Shown: positions 43,911-53,167, counted from the stretch's first letter. The stretch: 64,000 nt of DNA from an uncultured Dokdonia sp. (GCA_947503305.1 CANNDF010000001.1:868001-932000), one strand, 5' to 3'. A program made the numbers and translations. Notes: generated by a model from the letters alone, not told the origin.

Positions 43911-46289
43911 ATGTTATTTAAATTAAAAGTCATATCGTTTATAAAAAAACACAAGGTCAAACTTTCGATTTTGGCATTGCTAGTAATATATTGGCTTTTT
44001 AGCATTCCTCAAGAAGTATTTACTGACCCTACGTCTACGGTGGTAGAAAGTCGAGAAGGAGATTTATTAGGTGCTCGTATTGCTACTGATGGTCAATGGC
44101 GTTTTCCTGCGTTAGATAGTATTCCTAAACGATTTGAAACCTGCGTACTATTATTTGAGGATGAACATTTTTACAAACATCCAGGTTTTAATCCTGTTGC
44201 TATGGCAAAAGCACTATATAGCAACCTTACTACAGATAAACGTCGTGGAGGGAGTACGATCACACAACAAGTAATTAGACTGGCACGCAAGAATAAGAAG
44301 CGTACCTATATAGAAAAGGTAGTAGAATTAATCATGGCTACTCGATTAGAAGTACGTTATTCTAAAACTGAAATTTTATCTATGTACGCAACATATGCTC
44401 CTTTTGGAGGTAATGTCGTAGGGCTAGAGACTGCATCTTGGCGTTATTTTGGTATACCTGCAAGTCAATTGAGTTGGGCTCAAAGTGCCTCTCTTGCAGT
44501 GTTACCTAACAACCCTTCGATAGTGCGACCAGGAAAAAATGAAAAAACGCTTTCGCGAAAGCGGAATCGTCTTCTCAAAAAGCTTTTAGATAAAGGTATT
44601 ATTGATAAGATAACCTATGATGTTTCAATATTGGAGGCATTGCCTGGAACCCCATATCCTTTACCTCAAATAGCGGCACATCTTACAGAACGCGTACGAA
44701 AAGAAGCTATAGGCACTCGTGTAAAAACAACAATAACTGCAAACCTTCAGTCACAATTAAACAGACTATCAAAAGAACATTATAATCAATTACGACAAAA
44801 TGAGATTTATAATCTAGCAATTGTTGTTATGGATGTGCAAACTAAAGAAGTATTGGGGTATGTAGGAAATGCACCTACTGATGTAACACATCATAAAGAT
44901 GTAGATATTATTACAAAACCCAGAAGCACAGGGAGTGTGTTAAAACCTTTTTTGTATGCTGGTATGCTCAATACAGGGCAGGTTCTTCCTGAGAGTTTGG
45001 TAACAGATATACCTACGAGTATCAATGGATACCAACCTCAAAATTTTGATAAAACATTTCACGGGGTTGTTCCTGTAAGTGAAGCTTTAGCAAGATCTCT
45101 CAATGTTCCAGCTGTACGGATGTTACGCACTTATGGGCTGGATAAATTTTATGGAAATCTGCAGGAAATGGATGTTAAACATATAGACAGACCTGCTAGT
45201 CATTATGGGCTTTCTATGATTTTAGGAGGTGCAGAAAGTAGTCTTTGGGAGATTACAAAAACGTATGCTGGACTTGCAAATACATTGCATAATTATACGA
45301 TAAGTTCTAGTGAATATATAGAAGATGCGTTTACAAATTATAGATATGTTTCAATACCTAGAGATGAATCTCGTATGTTACATACTCAAAGATTGAGTGC
45401 AACACCTCAAGTTTTTGATGCAGGAGCTATCTATCATACCTTAGAAACATTAAGGACTGTAAATCGGCCTACAGGAGAAGAAAATTGGCAGTTTTATGAA
45501 GACGCACAACCCGTTGCATGGAAAACGGGAACGAGTTATGGATTTAAAGATGCTTGGGCAGTAGGAGTGACCCCACAATATGCAATAGGAGTATGGGTGG
45601 GAAATGCAGATGGGGAAGGACGTCCTGGGATTACAGGAATACAAGCGGCGGCTCCTTTGTTTTTTGATGTACTTCGTATGTTGCCTACAGATGGAAAATG
45701 GTTTGCAAAACCCTACGATGCTTTAACCGAAGTCACAACATGTATAAAAAGTGGATTTAAAGCAAGCCCTTATTGCTCTTTAACAAAAAAAGGATGGGTT
45801 CCAAAAGCGGGTATTCAAAGTAAAATATGTCATTTTCATGAACAAATTTATGTTACAGAAACGGGTAATTATCGTGTAAATTCTGATTGTTATGAATTAG
45901 ATAGTATGCGGGCAGAAACTCGATTTACACTCCCCCCCACAGCGGAGTATTATTATGCATCAAAGCATCCAGATTATCTGGAGCTTCCTCCATTACATCC
46001 GGATTGTAATGTGCTCGGTGAGCATCCTATGGCATTTATTTACCCTAAGGTAGACCAGACGGTTATTTTGCCAAAAGATTTTAATGAACAGACTAATGAT
46101 GTAGTGTTTAAACTTGCACATCGTAACCCAGAAATAAAAGTGTTTTGGTACTTAAACGATAGATATATAGGAGAAACAGAAACCTTTCATGAACTCGCTA
46201 TAACACCTCCTGAAGGTCAGTATTCATTACTCACTATAGATGCAGAAGGGAACGAATTACAACTTCCAATAACGATCTCAAAATCGTAA
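43911..46289 (+). CDS. pbpC: penicillin-binding protein 1C
   Basis: A 792-residue bifunctional PBP from the ATG at 43911; a start 24 bases upstream would overlap the previous gene. It has one N-terminal membrane span, a GT51 glycosyltransferase domain (FEDEHFYKHPGFNP, GGSTITQQVIR), a transpeptidase domain with SVLK (active Ser), SLN and KTGTS motifs, and a C-terminal BiPBP_C beta domain. PbpC repairs peptidoglycan and is normally paired with an alpha-2-macroglobulin, as here. A palindrome copy at 44548-44563 encodes LSRKR within the glycosyltransferase domain region. Confidence 0.94.
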   Translation: MLFKLKVISFIKKHKVKLSILALLVIYWLFSIPQEVFTDPTSTVVESREGDLLGARIATDGQWRFPALDSIPKRFETCVLLFEDEHFYKHPGFNPVAMAKALYSNLTTDKRRGGSTITQQVIRLARKNKKRTYIEKVVELIMATRLEVRYSKTEILSMYATYAPFGGNVVGLETASWRYFGIPASQLSWAQSASLAVLPNNPSIVRPGKNEKTLSRKRNRLLKKLLDKGIIDKITYDVSILEALPGTPYPLPQIAAHLTERVRKEAIGTRVKTTITANLQSQLNRLSKEHYNQLRQNEIYNLAIVVMDVQTKEVLGYVGNAPTDVTHHKDVDIITKPRSTGSVLKPFLYAGMLNTGQVLPESLVTDIPTSINGYQPQNFDKTFHGVVPVSEALARSLNVPAVRMLRTYGLDKFYGNLQEMDVKHIDRPASHYGLSMILGGAESSLWEITKTYAGLANTLHNYTISSSEYIEDAFTNYRYVSIPRDESRMLHTQRLSATPQVFDAGAIYHTLETLRTVNRPTGEENWQFYEDAQPVAWKTGTSYGFKDAWAVGVTPQYAIGVWVGNADGEGRPGITGIQAAAPLFFDVLRMLPTDGKWFAKPYDALTEVTTCIKSGFKASPYCSLTKKGWVPKAGIQSKICHFHEQIYVTETGNYRVNSDCYELDSMRAETRFTLPPTAEYYYASKHPDYLELPPLHPDCNVLGEHPMAFIYPKVDQTVILPKDFNEQTNDVVFKLAHRNPEIKVFWYLNDRYIGETETFHELAITPPEGQYSLLTIDAEGNELQLPITISKS
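44548..44563. repeat. TTTCGCGAAA palindrome inside pbpC
   Basis: CGCTTTCGCGAAAGCG, perfect over 16 bases. It is read in the LSRKR frame, giving a basic stretch rather than AFAKA. Confidence 0.85.
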
Positions 46290-46326
46290 ATAAGTAAAAA
46301 TGTCTTTTTTTTTAAGACAAAATGCA

Positions 46327-46334
46327 TATCTTTG
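46327..46334 (+). promoter_or_regulatory. -7 promoter element of the Xre/RES pair
   Basis: TATCTTTG is a perfect TAnnTTTG box. It overlaps the first ATG of the long antitoxin frame (46322), so that ATG would be upstream of the transcript; this supports the ATG pair at 46349/46352 as the start. Confidence 0.55.
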
Positions 46335-46348
46335 TGATAGATATTAAT

Positions 46349-46864
46349 ATGATGAACGAAGATAGCATATATAATAGCTTATCAGAACAGGAGATAAATC
46401 TTGTTCAGAACCTTGTTTCTGGAAGTGATATCGATATTTCTAGTGTTTCTGAACCGGCGCTGGCATATCAAGGATATTCTGATAATGATAGTTCTACGTT
46501 GCGTTTGGTACACGTGTCGAGAGAAGGCTTGTCTTATGCTAAGTTTTTACTGGCGGTAGAGGCTTTTGGATTTTCAAAACAAGAGCTAGCTCATTTATTA
46601 CATATTTCTGAGCGTACGTTGGACCGTATTCATAAAGATAAAAAGCGTTTGTCTACACCTCAGACAGAGCGCATTTTGGAAGTATCTATATTGTTTGAAA
46701 AAGGCTGGGATTTTTTTGGGAGTAAGACTGGGTTTAGAAAGTGGTTAAGTATTCCTAACTATGCTTTTGAAAATCATACCCCCTTATCTATGTTAGATAC
46801 AAAATATGGTATACAATCTGTTATTGTCTTATTAGAAAGACTAGCTCAAGGGATTGTTGTATAG
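46349..46864 (+). CDS. Xre/MbcA/ParS-type antitoxin of a RES system
   Basis: A 171-residue protein from the ATG at 46349 (or 46352); the ATG at 46322 overlaps the -7 box. The middle has a helix-turn-helix (FGFSKQELAHLLHISERTLDRI). The C-terminal part (SILFEKGWDFFGSKTGFRKWLSIPN) is the toxin-binding domain found in Xre/MbcA/ParS antitoxins. It should neutralise the RES toxin and repress the operon by binding near its own promoter. The toxin gene starts one base after its stop. Confidence 0.88.
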   Translation: MMNEDSIYNSLSEQEINLVQNLVSGSDIDISSVSEPALAYQGYSDNDSSTLRLVHVSREGLSYAKFLLAVEAFGFSKQELAHLLHISERTLDRIHKDKKRLSTPQTERILEVSILFEKGWDFFGSKTGFRKWLSIPNYAFENHTPLSMLDTKYGIQSVIVLLERLAQGIVV

Positions 46865-46865
46865 T

Positions 46866-47330
46866 ATGCGTGTATATAGAGTTTCCAAAACAAAATATGC
46901 GCATGATTTATCTGGAGAAGGTGCACGACGTTTAGGAGGTAGGTGGAATAGTAAAGGGACTTCAGTACTATATACAGCTTGTAATAGTTCTCTGGCTATT
47001 TTAGAAAAACTAGTGCATATACCACCATTTATTCTTCCAAAAGATTTAAAAATCATTGTATTAGAGATTCCAGATACAATCATCTTAGATAATACAATTG
47101 TAGACGATTTGCCTTCGAACTGGATATCACGATCTGAACACCCTAAAATACTAGCTATCGGGGATCAGTTTATTTTGGATAAAAAATATGTGGGTCTTAG
47201 AGTTCCTTCTGCTATTAATATTTTAGATCAAAATATTTTATTAAATCCAGCGCATCCTGATTTTAAGGATATTAAAATTATTGATGAACTTCCAATAGAC
47301 TTTGACAGGCGGTTACTTAGAGAAGTATAA
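46866..47330 (+). CDS. RES-domain toxin (NAD+ degrading)
   Basis: A 154-residue RES protein from the ATG at 46866, one base after the antitoxin stop. It shows the conserved YRVSKTKYA start, the GEGARRLGGRWNSKGTSVLYTA motif with the Arg and Tyr residues of the active site, and SSLAILEKLVH. RES toxins deplete NAD+ by phosphorolysis or hydrolysis and arrest growth. All key residues of the motif appear present, so the toxin is probably active. It is convergent with the gene at 47336. Confidence 0.9.
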   Translation: MRVYRVSKTKYAHDLSGEGARRLGGRWNSKGTSVLYTACNSSLAILEKLVHIPPFILPKDLKIIVLEIPDTIILDNTIVDDLPSNWISRSEHPKILAIGDQFILDKKYVGLRVPSAINILDQNILLNPAHPDFKDIKIIDELPIDFDRRLLREV

Positions 47331-47335
47331 TAGTA

Positions 47336-47821
47336 TTAACGTAAAGGGTATCCTTTACCAGCCCACCATGGTTTTATTTCTATTATAAGTCTTCCTGCTT
47401 GTACCATTGGATCTATATTTGCTAAGCTATCTGCCATTGCAAGGGTAGGGACATTATATACTGTAATACCACGGAGCTCTCCATCATCTCCAAAAGGGCC
47501 TGAAATATCTGCATATCCTTCTTCATACATTCTTCCTAAGTGTGCCATATGTGCTTCTTGAAGCTTTGTAGCTTCTTCTTCTGACTGATCTCGGTTAGGT
47601 CCGCTTTTTAGGAAAGCCATAAAGTATTGTTGCATAATTACGGTGTCGCCAGTAGCTTCATCTACATAATCAAAAATTTCATATCCATCTGCCTTTAATT
47701 TTGCAATTTGTGAAGCCATGGTTTCTTTTTTAGGAGCTTCTACCCATGTATTTTCTTCTGTTTTTTTTGTACATGATATAAGTAGTATTATGCCACCTAT
47801 AACTAAAACTATTTTTTTCAT
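47336..47821 (-). CDS. YciI-like lipoprotein
   Basis: A 161-residue protein; the ATG at 47821 gives a lipoprotein signal with lipobox LLISC near residue 17, so the longer frame to 47848 is rejected. The domain from about residue 55 (YFMAFLKSGPNRDQSEEEATKLQEAHMAHLGRMYEEG, then ISGPFGDDGELRGITVY) has the ferredoxin-like YciI/DGPF pattern with its His-Asp pair. Most YciI proteins are cytoplasmic, so a lipidated one is slightly unusual. The activity is unknown. Confidence 0.75.
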   Translation of the reverse strand: MKKIVLVIGGIILLISCTKKTEENTWVEAPKKETMASQIAKLKADGYEIFDYVDEATGDTVIMQQYFMAFLKSGPNRDQSEEEATKLQEAHMAHLGRMYEEGYADISGPFGDDGELRGITVYNVPTLAMADSLANIDPMVQAGRLIIEIKPWWAGKGYPLR

Positions 47822-47838
47822 AAATGAGGTATTAAAAT

Positions 47839-48309
47839 TTAATTCCAAGAGGAATACGGGTGTTTACTAAGATACGAATTGTAGTATTTTTTATTTCCTG
47901 TTACTTCCTGGCCTATCCAATGGGGTTTTTCGAAAGAATCATCTTCATTGCTTAGTTCAATTTCGGCGAGATAGAGTCCTTGGTTTTTATCATAAAACTC
48001 ATCGACTTCCCATGTATTACTTCCCACAATGACTTCATACCGTGTTTTATCTATTTTATTGGGGAGACATATTTTTAGGAGTGCTTCTGCTTTTTCTATA
48101 ATAATTTCTTCTTCTATTTCTATACGTGTAGTACCACTTATATTTGATTTTCCTTTTATAGTGAGATATCCTTTATTCCCCTTGATACGTACACGGACTG
48201 TACGCTCAGGATCTATAGATAGATAACCTTGAGTAATTCGAAATTTTTTTGAAACACTTTTTTTAAATGAATCATTTATTATTAAAAACTTACGTTCGAT
48301 CTCTTGCAT
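47839..48309 (-). CDS. CYTH domain protein
   Basis: A 156-residue protein with the N-terminal EIERKFLI signature of the CYTH superfamily, followed by alternating Arg/Lys and Glu residues (RVRIKGNKGYLTIKG, RIEIEEEI, WEVDEFYDKNQGLYLAEIEL) that line the triphosphate tunnel. Bacterial members are inorganic triphosphatases. It belongs to a four-gene minus-strand run, 1 base after the VOC gene. Confidence 0.9.
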   Translation of the reverse strand: MQEIERKFLIINDSFKKSVSKKFRITQGYLSIDPERTVRVRIKGNKGYLTIKGKSNISGTTRIEIEEEIIIEKAEALLKICLPNKIDKTRYEVIVGSNTWEVDEFYDKNQGLYLAEIELSNEDDSFEKPHWIGQEVTGNKKYYNSYLSKHPYSSWN

Positions 48310-48310
48310 A

Positions 48311-48688
48311 TTAGTCTACTCTCCAAGGTGGGTTTTTTCTATTATCTCCTGCAAAATACAAAATGAGTTGGTTCCCATCAGGATCTTTTAATCTAGCTTC
48401 TCGCCAAAGCCATAACTGATCTGTAGGAAGGAGGTCAAAATGAATTCCGTTTTTACGTAAGCGTGTAACTTCTTCATCTATATTTTGAGTTTCAAAATAA
48501 ACATAGACCCCTTCTCCTTCTGGAAGCTTTTCAACGTTGTGTATAGAAAAAGTAGCATCTCCATTTGGACATTCAAAACGAGCATAATGGGGTATTGCTT
48601 TTACGATGATACGTAATCCTATTTTTTCGTAAAACTTAATGGACTTTTCAATATCCATAGATGGAACTGTAACTTGATTAAGATTCAT
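48311..48688 (-). CDS. VOC (glyoxalase/dioxygenase fold) protein
   Basis: A 125-residue protein with one VOC domain: VPSMDIEKSIKFYEKIGLRI at the N-terminus and WREARLKDPDGNQLILYF near the C-terminus, where the Glu metal ligand would be. Substrate is unknown. It overlaps the reductase-like gene by 11 bases, so the two are translated together. Confidence 0.85.
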   Translation of the reverse strand: MNLNQVTVPSMDIEKSIKFYEKIGLRIIVKAIPHYARFECPNGDATFSIHNVEKLPEGEGVYVYFETQNIDEEVTRLRKNGIHFDLLPTDQLWLWREARLKDPDGNQLILYFAGDNRKNPPWRVD

Positions 48689-49346
48689 AATGAGTGCTTA
48701 AGATTTTGATGTGGTGATTGGAGATGTTCTGTTCATTATGAGAGTGTATTCCTAGATATGCCATAGCTTTTGCAATTTGTAATGCTTGTGTAGATCTATA
48801 TTTTTTTAAGGGTCCTATCATTAATGCATCAGAAATACGCATCCAGAATTTAAGTCTATTCTCTCCTTTACGGTCTGCATCAGGACGACCATTAATAAAG
48901 GCAGGTTTCATAATATACGTATTAGGTATATCCATTGTTATAATATCCCGTTCCATTTCTCCCTTAGTATGGACATAGAAAAAAGGACTTTTGTCAGAAG
49001 TCCCTATAGAAGAAATAACAATATAAGTACCAATACCATTTTCTTTAGCAAGTTGGGCAGAAGCTATAGGGATGCCATAATCTATTTTATAATAGAGGTC
49101 TCGATCTGGAGTTTTTGCTTTTGTAGTTCCAATACAGCAAAAGACGATATCTCCTGTAAATTGTTCTTTTACACTTTCTAATGTAAAAAGATCACATTGA
49201 ATTTCTTCTATTTTGGGATCAGAAAATGGAGTCGCTCTTCGAGTAAAGAGTTTGATTTTTGAATAGTTAGGATCTTTTATCAATAGGGTTGTCAAAAGTC
49301 CTCCTGTAAGTCCAGTAGCTCCTAAAATTATTGCTGTTTTTGACAT
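48678..49346 (-). CDS. NAD(P)-binding Rossmann-fold protein (atypical SDR)
   Basis: A 222-residue protein with the nucleotide-binding GATGLTGG motif at residues 9-16, a VFCCIGTTKAKTPD segment and YIVISSIGTS. It matches the atypical short-chain reductases related to NmrA/HTATIP2, some of which are sensors rather than enzymes. It is the first gene of the minus-strand run. TAACTTTG on the minus strand (49351-49358) is a possible -7 box 5 bases from the ATG. Confidence 0.85.
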   Translation of the reverse strand: MSKTAIILGATGLTGGLLTTLLIKDPNYSKIKLFTRRATPFSDPKIEEIQCDLFTLESVKEQFTGDIVFCCIGTTKAKTPDRDLYYKIDYGIPIASAQLAKENGIGTYIVISSIGTSDKSPFFYVHTKGEMERDIITMDIPNTYIMKPAFINGRPDADRKGENRLKFWMRISDALMIGPLKKYRSTQALQIAKAMAYLGIHSHNEQNISNHHIKILSTHYES

Positions 49347-49350
49347 CTAT

Positions 49351-49358
49351 CAAAGTTA
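49351..49358 (-). promoter_or_regulatory. possible -7 element for the minus-strand run
   Basis: On the minus strand this reads TAACTTTG, matching TAnnTTTG. It is so close to the ATG at 49346 that the transcript would be nearly leaderless. Confidence 0.35.
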
Positions 49359-49392
49359 CGATTTCCATTCAAATTAAAGTACCTTGCAGTTT

Positions 49393-50502
49393 ATGATTGA
49401 ATCACTTCCCATACGTAAGATTATTCATGTAGATATGGATGCTTTTTATGCATCTGTAGCGCAGTTGGATAATCCTGATTTACGGGGAAAGGCGATTGCT
49501 GTAGGAGGAGGAGGTGCTCGTGGGGTCGTAAGCGCTGCGAGTTATGAAGCACGAAAGTTTGGTGTACGCAGTGCTATGGCAGGTGCACTTGCTCGAAAAT
49601 TATGTCCTGAATTAATTTTTGTAAAGTCGGACTTTGCTCGATATAATGAAATTTCAAAACAAGTACGTGCTATTTTCTATGAATATACCGATTTAGTAGA
49701 ACCATTATCACTAGATGAGGCATACTTAGATGTTACCGAAAATAAAGTAGGAATGCCTAGTGCTACTGTAATAGCGACATGGATACGACAGAAAATAAAA
49801 GAGAGGACAGGACTTAATGCAAGTGCGGGAATAAGTATTAATAAATTTATAGCCAAAGTGGCTAGTGATATTAATAAACCCAATGGACAAAAAACAATAC
49901 CTCCGGAAGAGGTTATCTCTTTTTTAGAAGCGCTAGATATTCGAAAGTTTTATGGTATCGGGAAGGTAACTGCCGAAAAAATGTACCAAAGAGGGATTTT
50001 TACAGGACTGGATATGAAGAAAAAGTCCAAAGAATATCTGGCAGAGAATTTTGGAAAAAGTGGAAGCTATTATTATGATATCGTACGCGGGATTCAACAT
50101 AGTCAGGTGAAGCCTAATCGTATTCGAAAATCTCTGGCTGCCGAACGTACGTTCAGGGAAAATATTACTTCAGAAATTTTTATGATGGAACGTTTGGAAC
50201 ATATTGCCAATGAGATAGAAAAACGACTTTCCAAAAGTAATGTAGCGGGTAAAACCATCACGCTTAAGATCAAATATTCTGATTTTACATTACAGACACG
50301 TAGTAAAACGCTAGGGTATTATGTGCGTACAAAAGATATTATATTAGAAACTGCCAAAGATCTTCTGTATCAGGATACAATGAAAGATAGTGTGCGATTA
50401 TTAGGGATTTCATTGTCTAATCTTAATACAGAGAAGAAAGAGGAACCCGTAAATGATAAAAAAGAAGAGGCTATAGATGTTCAATTGCGTTTTGAATTTT
50501 AA
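49393..50502 (+). CDS. dinB: DNA polymerase IV
   Basis: A 369-residue Y-family polymerase. I use the ATG at 49393; a TTG at 49384 gives three more residues. Motifs are HVDMDAFYASV and SLDEAYLD with the catalytic acids, the helix-hairpin-helix region KFYGIGKVTAEKM, and the little-finger domain from about 240. The C-terminal QLRFEF resembles the beta-clamp binding peptide. It copies past DNA damage. A tiny frame follows 2 bases after its stop. Confidence 0.96.
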   Translation: MIESLPIRKIIHVDMDAFYASVAQLDNPDLRGKAIAVGGGGARGVVSAASYEARKFGVRSAMAGALARKLCPELIFVKSDFARYNEISKQVRAIFYEYTDLVEPLSLDEAYLDVTENKVGMPSATVIATWIRQKIKERTGLNASAGISINKFIAKVASDINKPNGQKTIPPEEVISFLEALDIRKFYGIGKVTAEKMYQRGIFTGLDMKKKSKEYLAENFGKSGSYYYDIVRGIQHSQVKPNRIRKSLAAERTFRENITSEIFMMERLEHIANEIEKRLSKSNVAGKTITLKIKYSDFTLQTRSKTLGYYVRTKDIILETAKDLLYQDTMKDSVRLLGISLSNLNTEKKEEPVNDKKEEAIDVQLRFEF

Positions 50503-50504
50503 TT

Positions 50505-50639
50505 ATGGATAATGTATTAGAAGAGTTTTTACGCTTTCGCGAAAGCGTAATTATCCGTACTTTTACGCAGATGTCAGATAAAAGCTGGACATATCTTCCC
50601 TTATTACTTAAGTTTCTGATTAAGAGGAATCCTGAGTGA
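50505..50639 (+). CDS. possible 44-residue protein downstream of dinB
   Basis: A frame of 44 residues starts with ATG two bases after the dinB stop, beginning MDNVLEEFLRF. Part of it is encoded by the palindrome at 50531-50552 (RFRES). It has a hydrophobic middle (YLPLLLKFLI) and a basic end. The spacing suggests co-translation with dinB, but the repeat content leaves it doubtful. Confidence 0.3.
   Translation: MDNVLEEFLRFRESVIIRTFTQMSDKSWTYLPLLLKFLIKRNPE
50531..50552. repeat. TTTCGCGAAA palindrome after dinB
   Basis: A perfect 22-base palindrome extending the core to TTACGC on the left and GCGTAA on the right. It lies between dinB and hmgA. Confidence 0.85.
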
Positions 50640-50691
50640 ATATAGATTGCCAATATTTTAAGTAACTTTAAAGCAATCTAAATCGTAAACA

Positions 50692-51852
50692 ATGCCTTTT
50701 TATCATAAGTTAGGAGAAATCCCTCCTAAACGTCATACACAATTCCGAAAACCGAATGGAGAATTGTATTCAGAACAGCTATTTGGAACCATAGGTTTTG
50801 ATGGGATGAGTACAAATAGTTATCATGTACATCGGCCTACACAAGTAAAAGAGATTCGTAAGCAATATTCTGTAAAACCTAAAGTAGCTTTAGAGAATAA
50901 TATGAAATCCTATCGTTTTAGAGGGTTTCAAGTTGCTCCGCAAAAAGACTATCTAGAAAGTAGAAAACCCGTACTTACAAATAGTGATTGTACGATCATT
51001 CTTGCAGCACCTCAAGATCGCATGCAAGATTATTTTTATAAAAATACAGATGCAGATGAACTCCTTTTTATTCATAAAGGATCTGGAAAATTACGTACGC
51101 ATCTAGGAAATCTTGATTTTACTTATGGTGATTATTTATTAATTCCAAGAGGGGTTATTTATAAGATCGATTTTGATACAGATGATAACCGTTTGTTCAT
51201 AGTAGAATCCAGAAGACCTATTTATACACCAAAGCGATACAGGAACTGGTTTGGTCAATTGTTAGAACATTCTCCATTTTGTGAGCGTGATTTACGTCAA
51301 CCGTATGAATTGGAAACCAATGATGAGAAAGGGGACTTTTTAATTAAAGTAAAAAAACAAGACGATATTTTTGATATGGTATATGCTTCTCATCCCTTTG
51401 ATGTGGTAGGATATGATGGATATAATTATCCATATGCTTTTAGTATTCATGATTTTGAACCTATTACGGGGCGTATACATCAACCTCCACCTGTACATCA
51501 AACTTTTGAGACAGATGCCTTTGTTGTTTGCAGTTTTGTACCCCGTCTGTATGATTATCACCCCTTAAGTATTCCTGCGCCGTATAATCATAGTAATATA
51601 GATAGTGATGAAGTCCTTTACTATGTAGATGGTGATTTTATGAGCCGCAATGATGTAGAGGCAGGACATATAAGTTTGCATCCAGCTGGGATTCCACATG
51701 GGCCACATCCAGGATCTGCAGAGCGAAGTATAGGAAAAAAAGGAACCGAAGAACTAGCGGTGATGGTAGATACATTTAAACCATTAAAAGTATGTGAGGA
51801 TGCAATGGGTATTGCAGATGAAAGCTATCATACCTCTTGGTTAGACCATTAA
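50692..51852 (+). CDS. hmgA: homogentisate 1,2-dioxygenase
   Basis: A 386-residue cupin-fold enzyme that opens the homogentisate ring to maleylacetoacetate in tyrosine and phenylalanine breakdown. Visible features are the YHKLGEIPPKRHTQFR start, DELLFIHKGSGKLRTHLG in the cupin domain and HPAGIPHGPHPG near 325-340, which carries iron ligands. The length fits the Bacteroidota form. The next gene makes its substrate. Confidence 0.95.
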   Translation: MPFYHKLGEIPPKRHTQFRKPNGELYSEQLFGTIGFDGMSTNSYHVHRPTQVKEIRKQYSVKPKVALENNMKSYRFRGFQVAPQKDYLESRKPVLTNSDCTIILAAPQDRMQDYFYKNTDADELLFIHKGSGKLRTHLGNLDFTYGDYLLIPRGVIYKIDFDTDDNRLFIVESRRPIYTPKRYRNWFGQLLEHSPFCERDLRQPYELETNDEKGDFLIKVKKQDDIFDMVYASHPFDVVGYDGYNYPYAFSIHDFEPITGRIHQPPPVHQTFETDAFVVCSFVPRLYDYHPLSIPAPYNHSNIDSDEVLYYVDGDFMSRNDVEAGHISLHPAGIPHGPHPGSAERSIGKKGTEELAVMVDTFKPLKVCEDAMGIADESYHTSWLDH

Positions 51853-51949
51853 ATTAATTTGAATTTTAAATAAAATTATATAAACGAGCAAGAGCCGAAG
51901 AAAGTAGCTTTATCATCTTCTGATCTTCTCATTTTCTAAATATAAAATT

Positions 51950-53110
51950 ATGAGTAAAGAAGTTAAATCCGTTAACTACGGTCTCGAAAAAATATTTGAA
52001 GGCGCACAAGATTTTTTGCCTCTTCTAGGTACAGATTATGTAGAATTTTACGTGGGCAATGCAAAGCAAGCAGCTCATTTTTATAAAACCGCTTTTGGTT
52101 TTCAATCGTATGCTTATAAAGGCTTGGAGACAGGTTCTAAGGACGAAGTGAGTTATGTGTTAAAACAAGATAAAATAAGACTTGTCTTAACAACACCATT
52201 AAATAGTAAATCTCCCATTAATGATCATATAGTAAAACATGGTGATGGAGTTAAGGTAGTCGCTTTATGGGTAGATGATGCGCGCAAATCTTTTGAGGAA
52301 ACAACAAAGAGAGGGGCAAAAGTATATATGGAACCTATTGTAGAAAAGGACGAGCATGGAGAAACGGTACGAGCAGGGATTTATACCTATGGAGAAACAG
52401 TACACATGTTTGTAGAACGTAAAAATTACGATGGGATATTCTTACCGGGTTTTAAAAAATGGGAGTCTGATTATAATCCCGCAGCTGTAGGTCTCAAGTA
52501 TATAGATCATATGGTAGGAAATGTAGGATGGGGACAAATGAATACGTGGGTAAAATGGTATGAGGATGTAATGGGGTTTGTAAATTTTCTTTCTTTTGAT
52601 GATAAGCAAATTCATACAGAATACTCGGCATTGATGAGTAAAGTGATGAGTAATGGAAATGGCCGAATTAAATTTCCAATCAATGAACCAGCAAAAGCAG
52701 CAAAACGATCTCAAATAGAAGAATATCTTGATTTTTATGAAGGTTCAGGAGTACAGCATATTGCAGTGGCTACAGATGATATTATAGGAACGGTATCACA
52801 ACTTAAAGCTAGGGGTGTTGAGTTTTTACCACCACCACCACAAGCTTATTATGATGATATCCCGAGACGACTGGGAGAGCATATGGATATCATGAAAGAA
52901 GATATAGGCGAGCTTCAGAAATTATCTATTATGATAGATGCAGATGAAGAAGGATATCTATTACAAATTTTTACAAAACCAGTAGAAGATAGACCTACTC
53001 TATTTTTTGAAATTATTCAGCGGATGGGGGCTAGAGGTTTTGGAGCAGGAAATTTCAAAGCTCTTTTTGAATCTATCGAGCGTGAGCAACAAAAAAGAGG
53101 AACTTTATAA
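51950..53110 (+). CDS. hppD: 4-hydroxyphenylpyruvate dioxygenase
   Basis: A 386-residue two-VOC-domain iron enzyme. It shows FYVGNAKQAAHFYKTAFGF in the first domain and IDHMVGNV, GVQHIAVATDDI and EEGYLLQIFTKPVEDRPTLFFEIIQRMGARGFGAGNFKALFE in the second, with the His-His-Glu metal site. It turns 4-hydroxyphenylpyruvate into homogentisate for hmgA. A terminator hairpin follows. Confidence 0.97.
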   Translation: MSKEVKSVNYGLEKIFEGAQDFLPLLGTDYVEFYVGNAKQAAHFYKTAFGFQSYAYKGLETGSKDEVSYVLKQDKIRLVLTTPLNSKSPINDHIVKHGDGVKVVALWVDDARKSFEETTKRGAKVYMEPIVEKDEHGETVRAGIYTYGETVHMFVERKNYDGIFLPGFKKWESDYNPAAVGLKYIDHMVGNVGWGQMNTWVKWYEDVMGFVNFLSFDDKQIHTEYSALMSKVMSNGNGRIKFPINEPAKAAKRSQIEEYLDFYEGSGVQHIAVATDDIIGTVSQLKARGVEFLPPPPQAYYDDIPRRLGEHMDIMKEDIGELQKLSIMIDADEEGYLLQIFTKPVEDRPTLFFEIIQRMGARGFGAGNFKALFESIEREQQKRGTL

Positions 53111-53133
53111 TATATTTAACGCAATAAATCGAT

Positions 53134-53167
53134 AAAAACTTCGTCATTAACATGGCGAAGTTTTTTT
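53134..53167 (+). terminator. terminator after hppD
   Basis: Arms AAAAACTTCG (53134-53143) and CGAAGTTTTT (53156-53165) with a 12-base loop, followed by more T. It lies 24 bases after the hppD stop. Confidence 0.8.
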
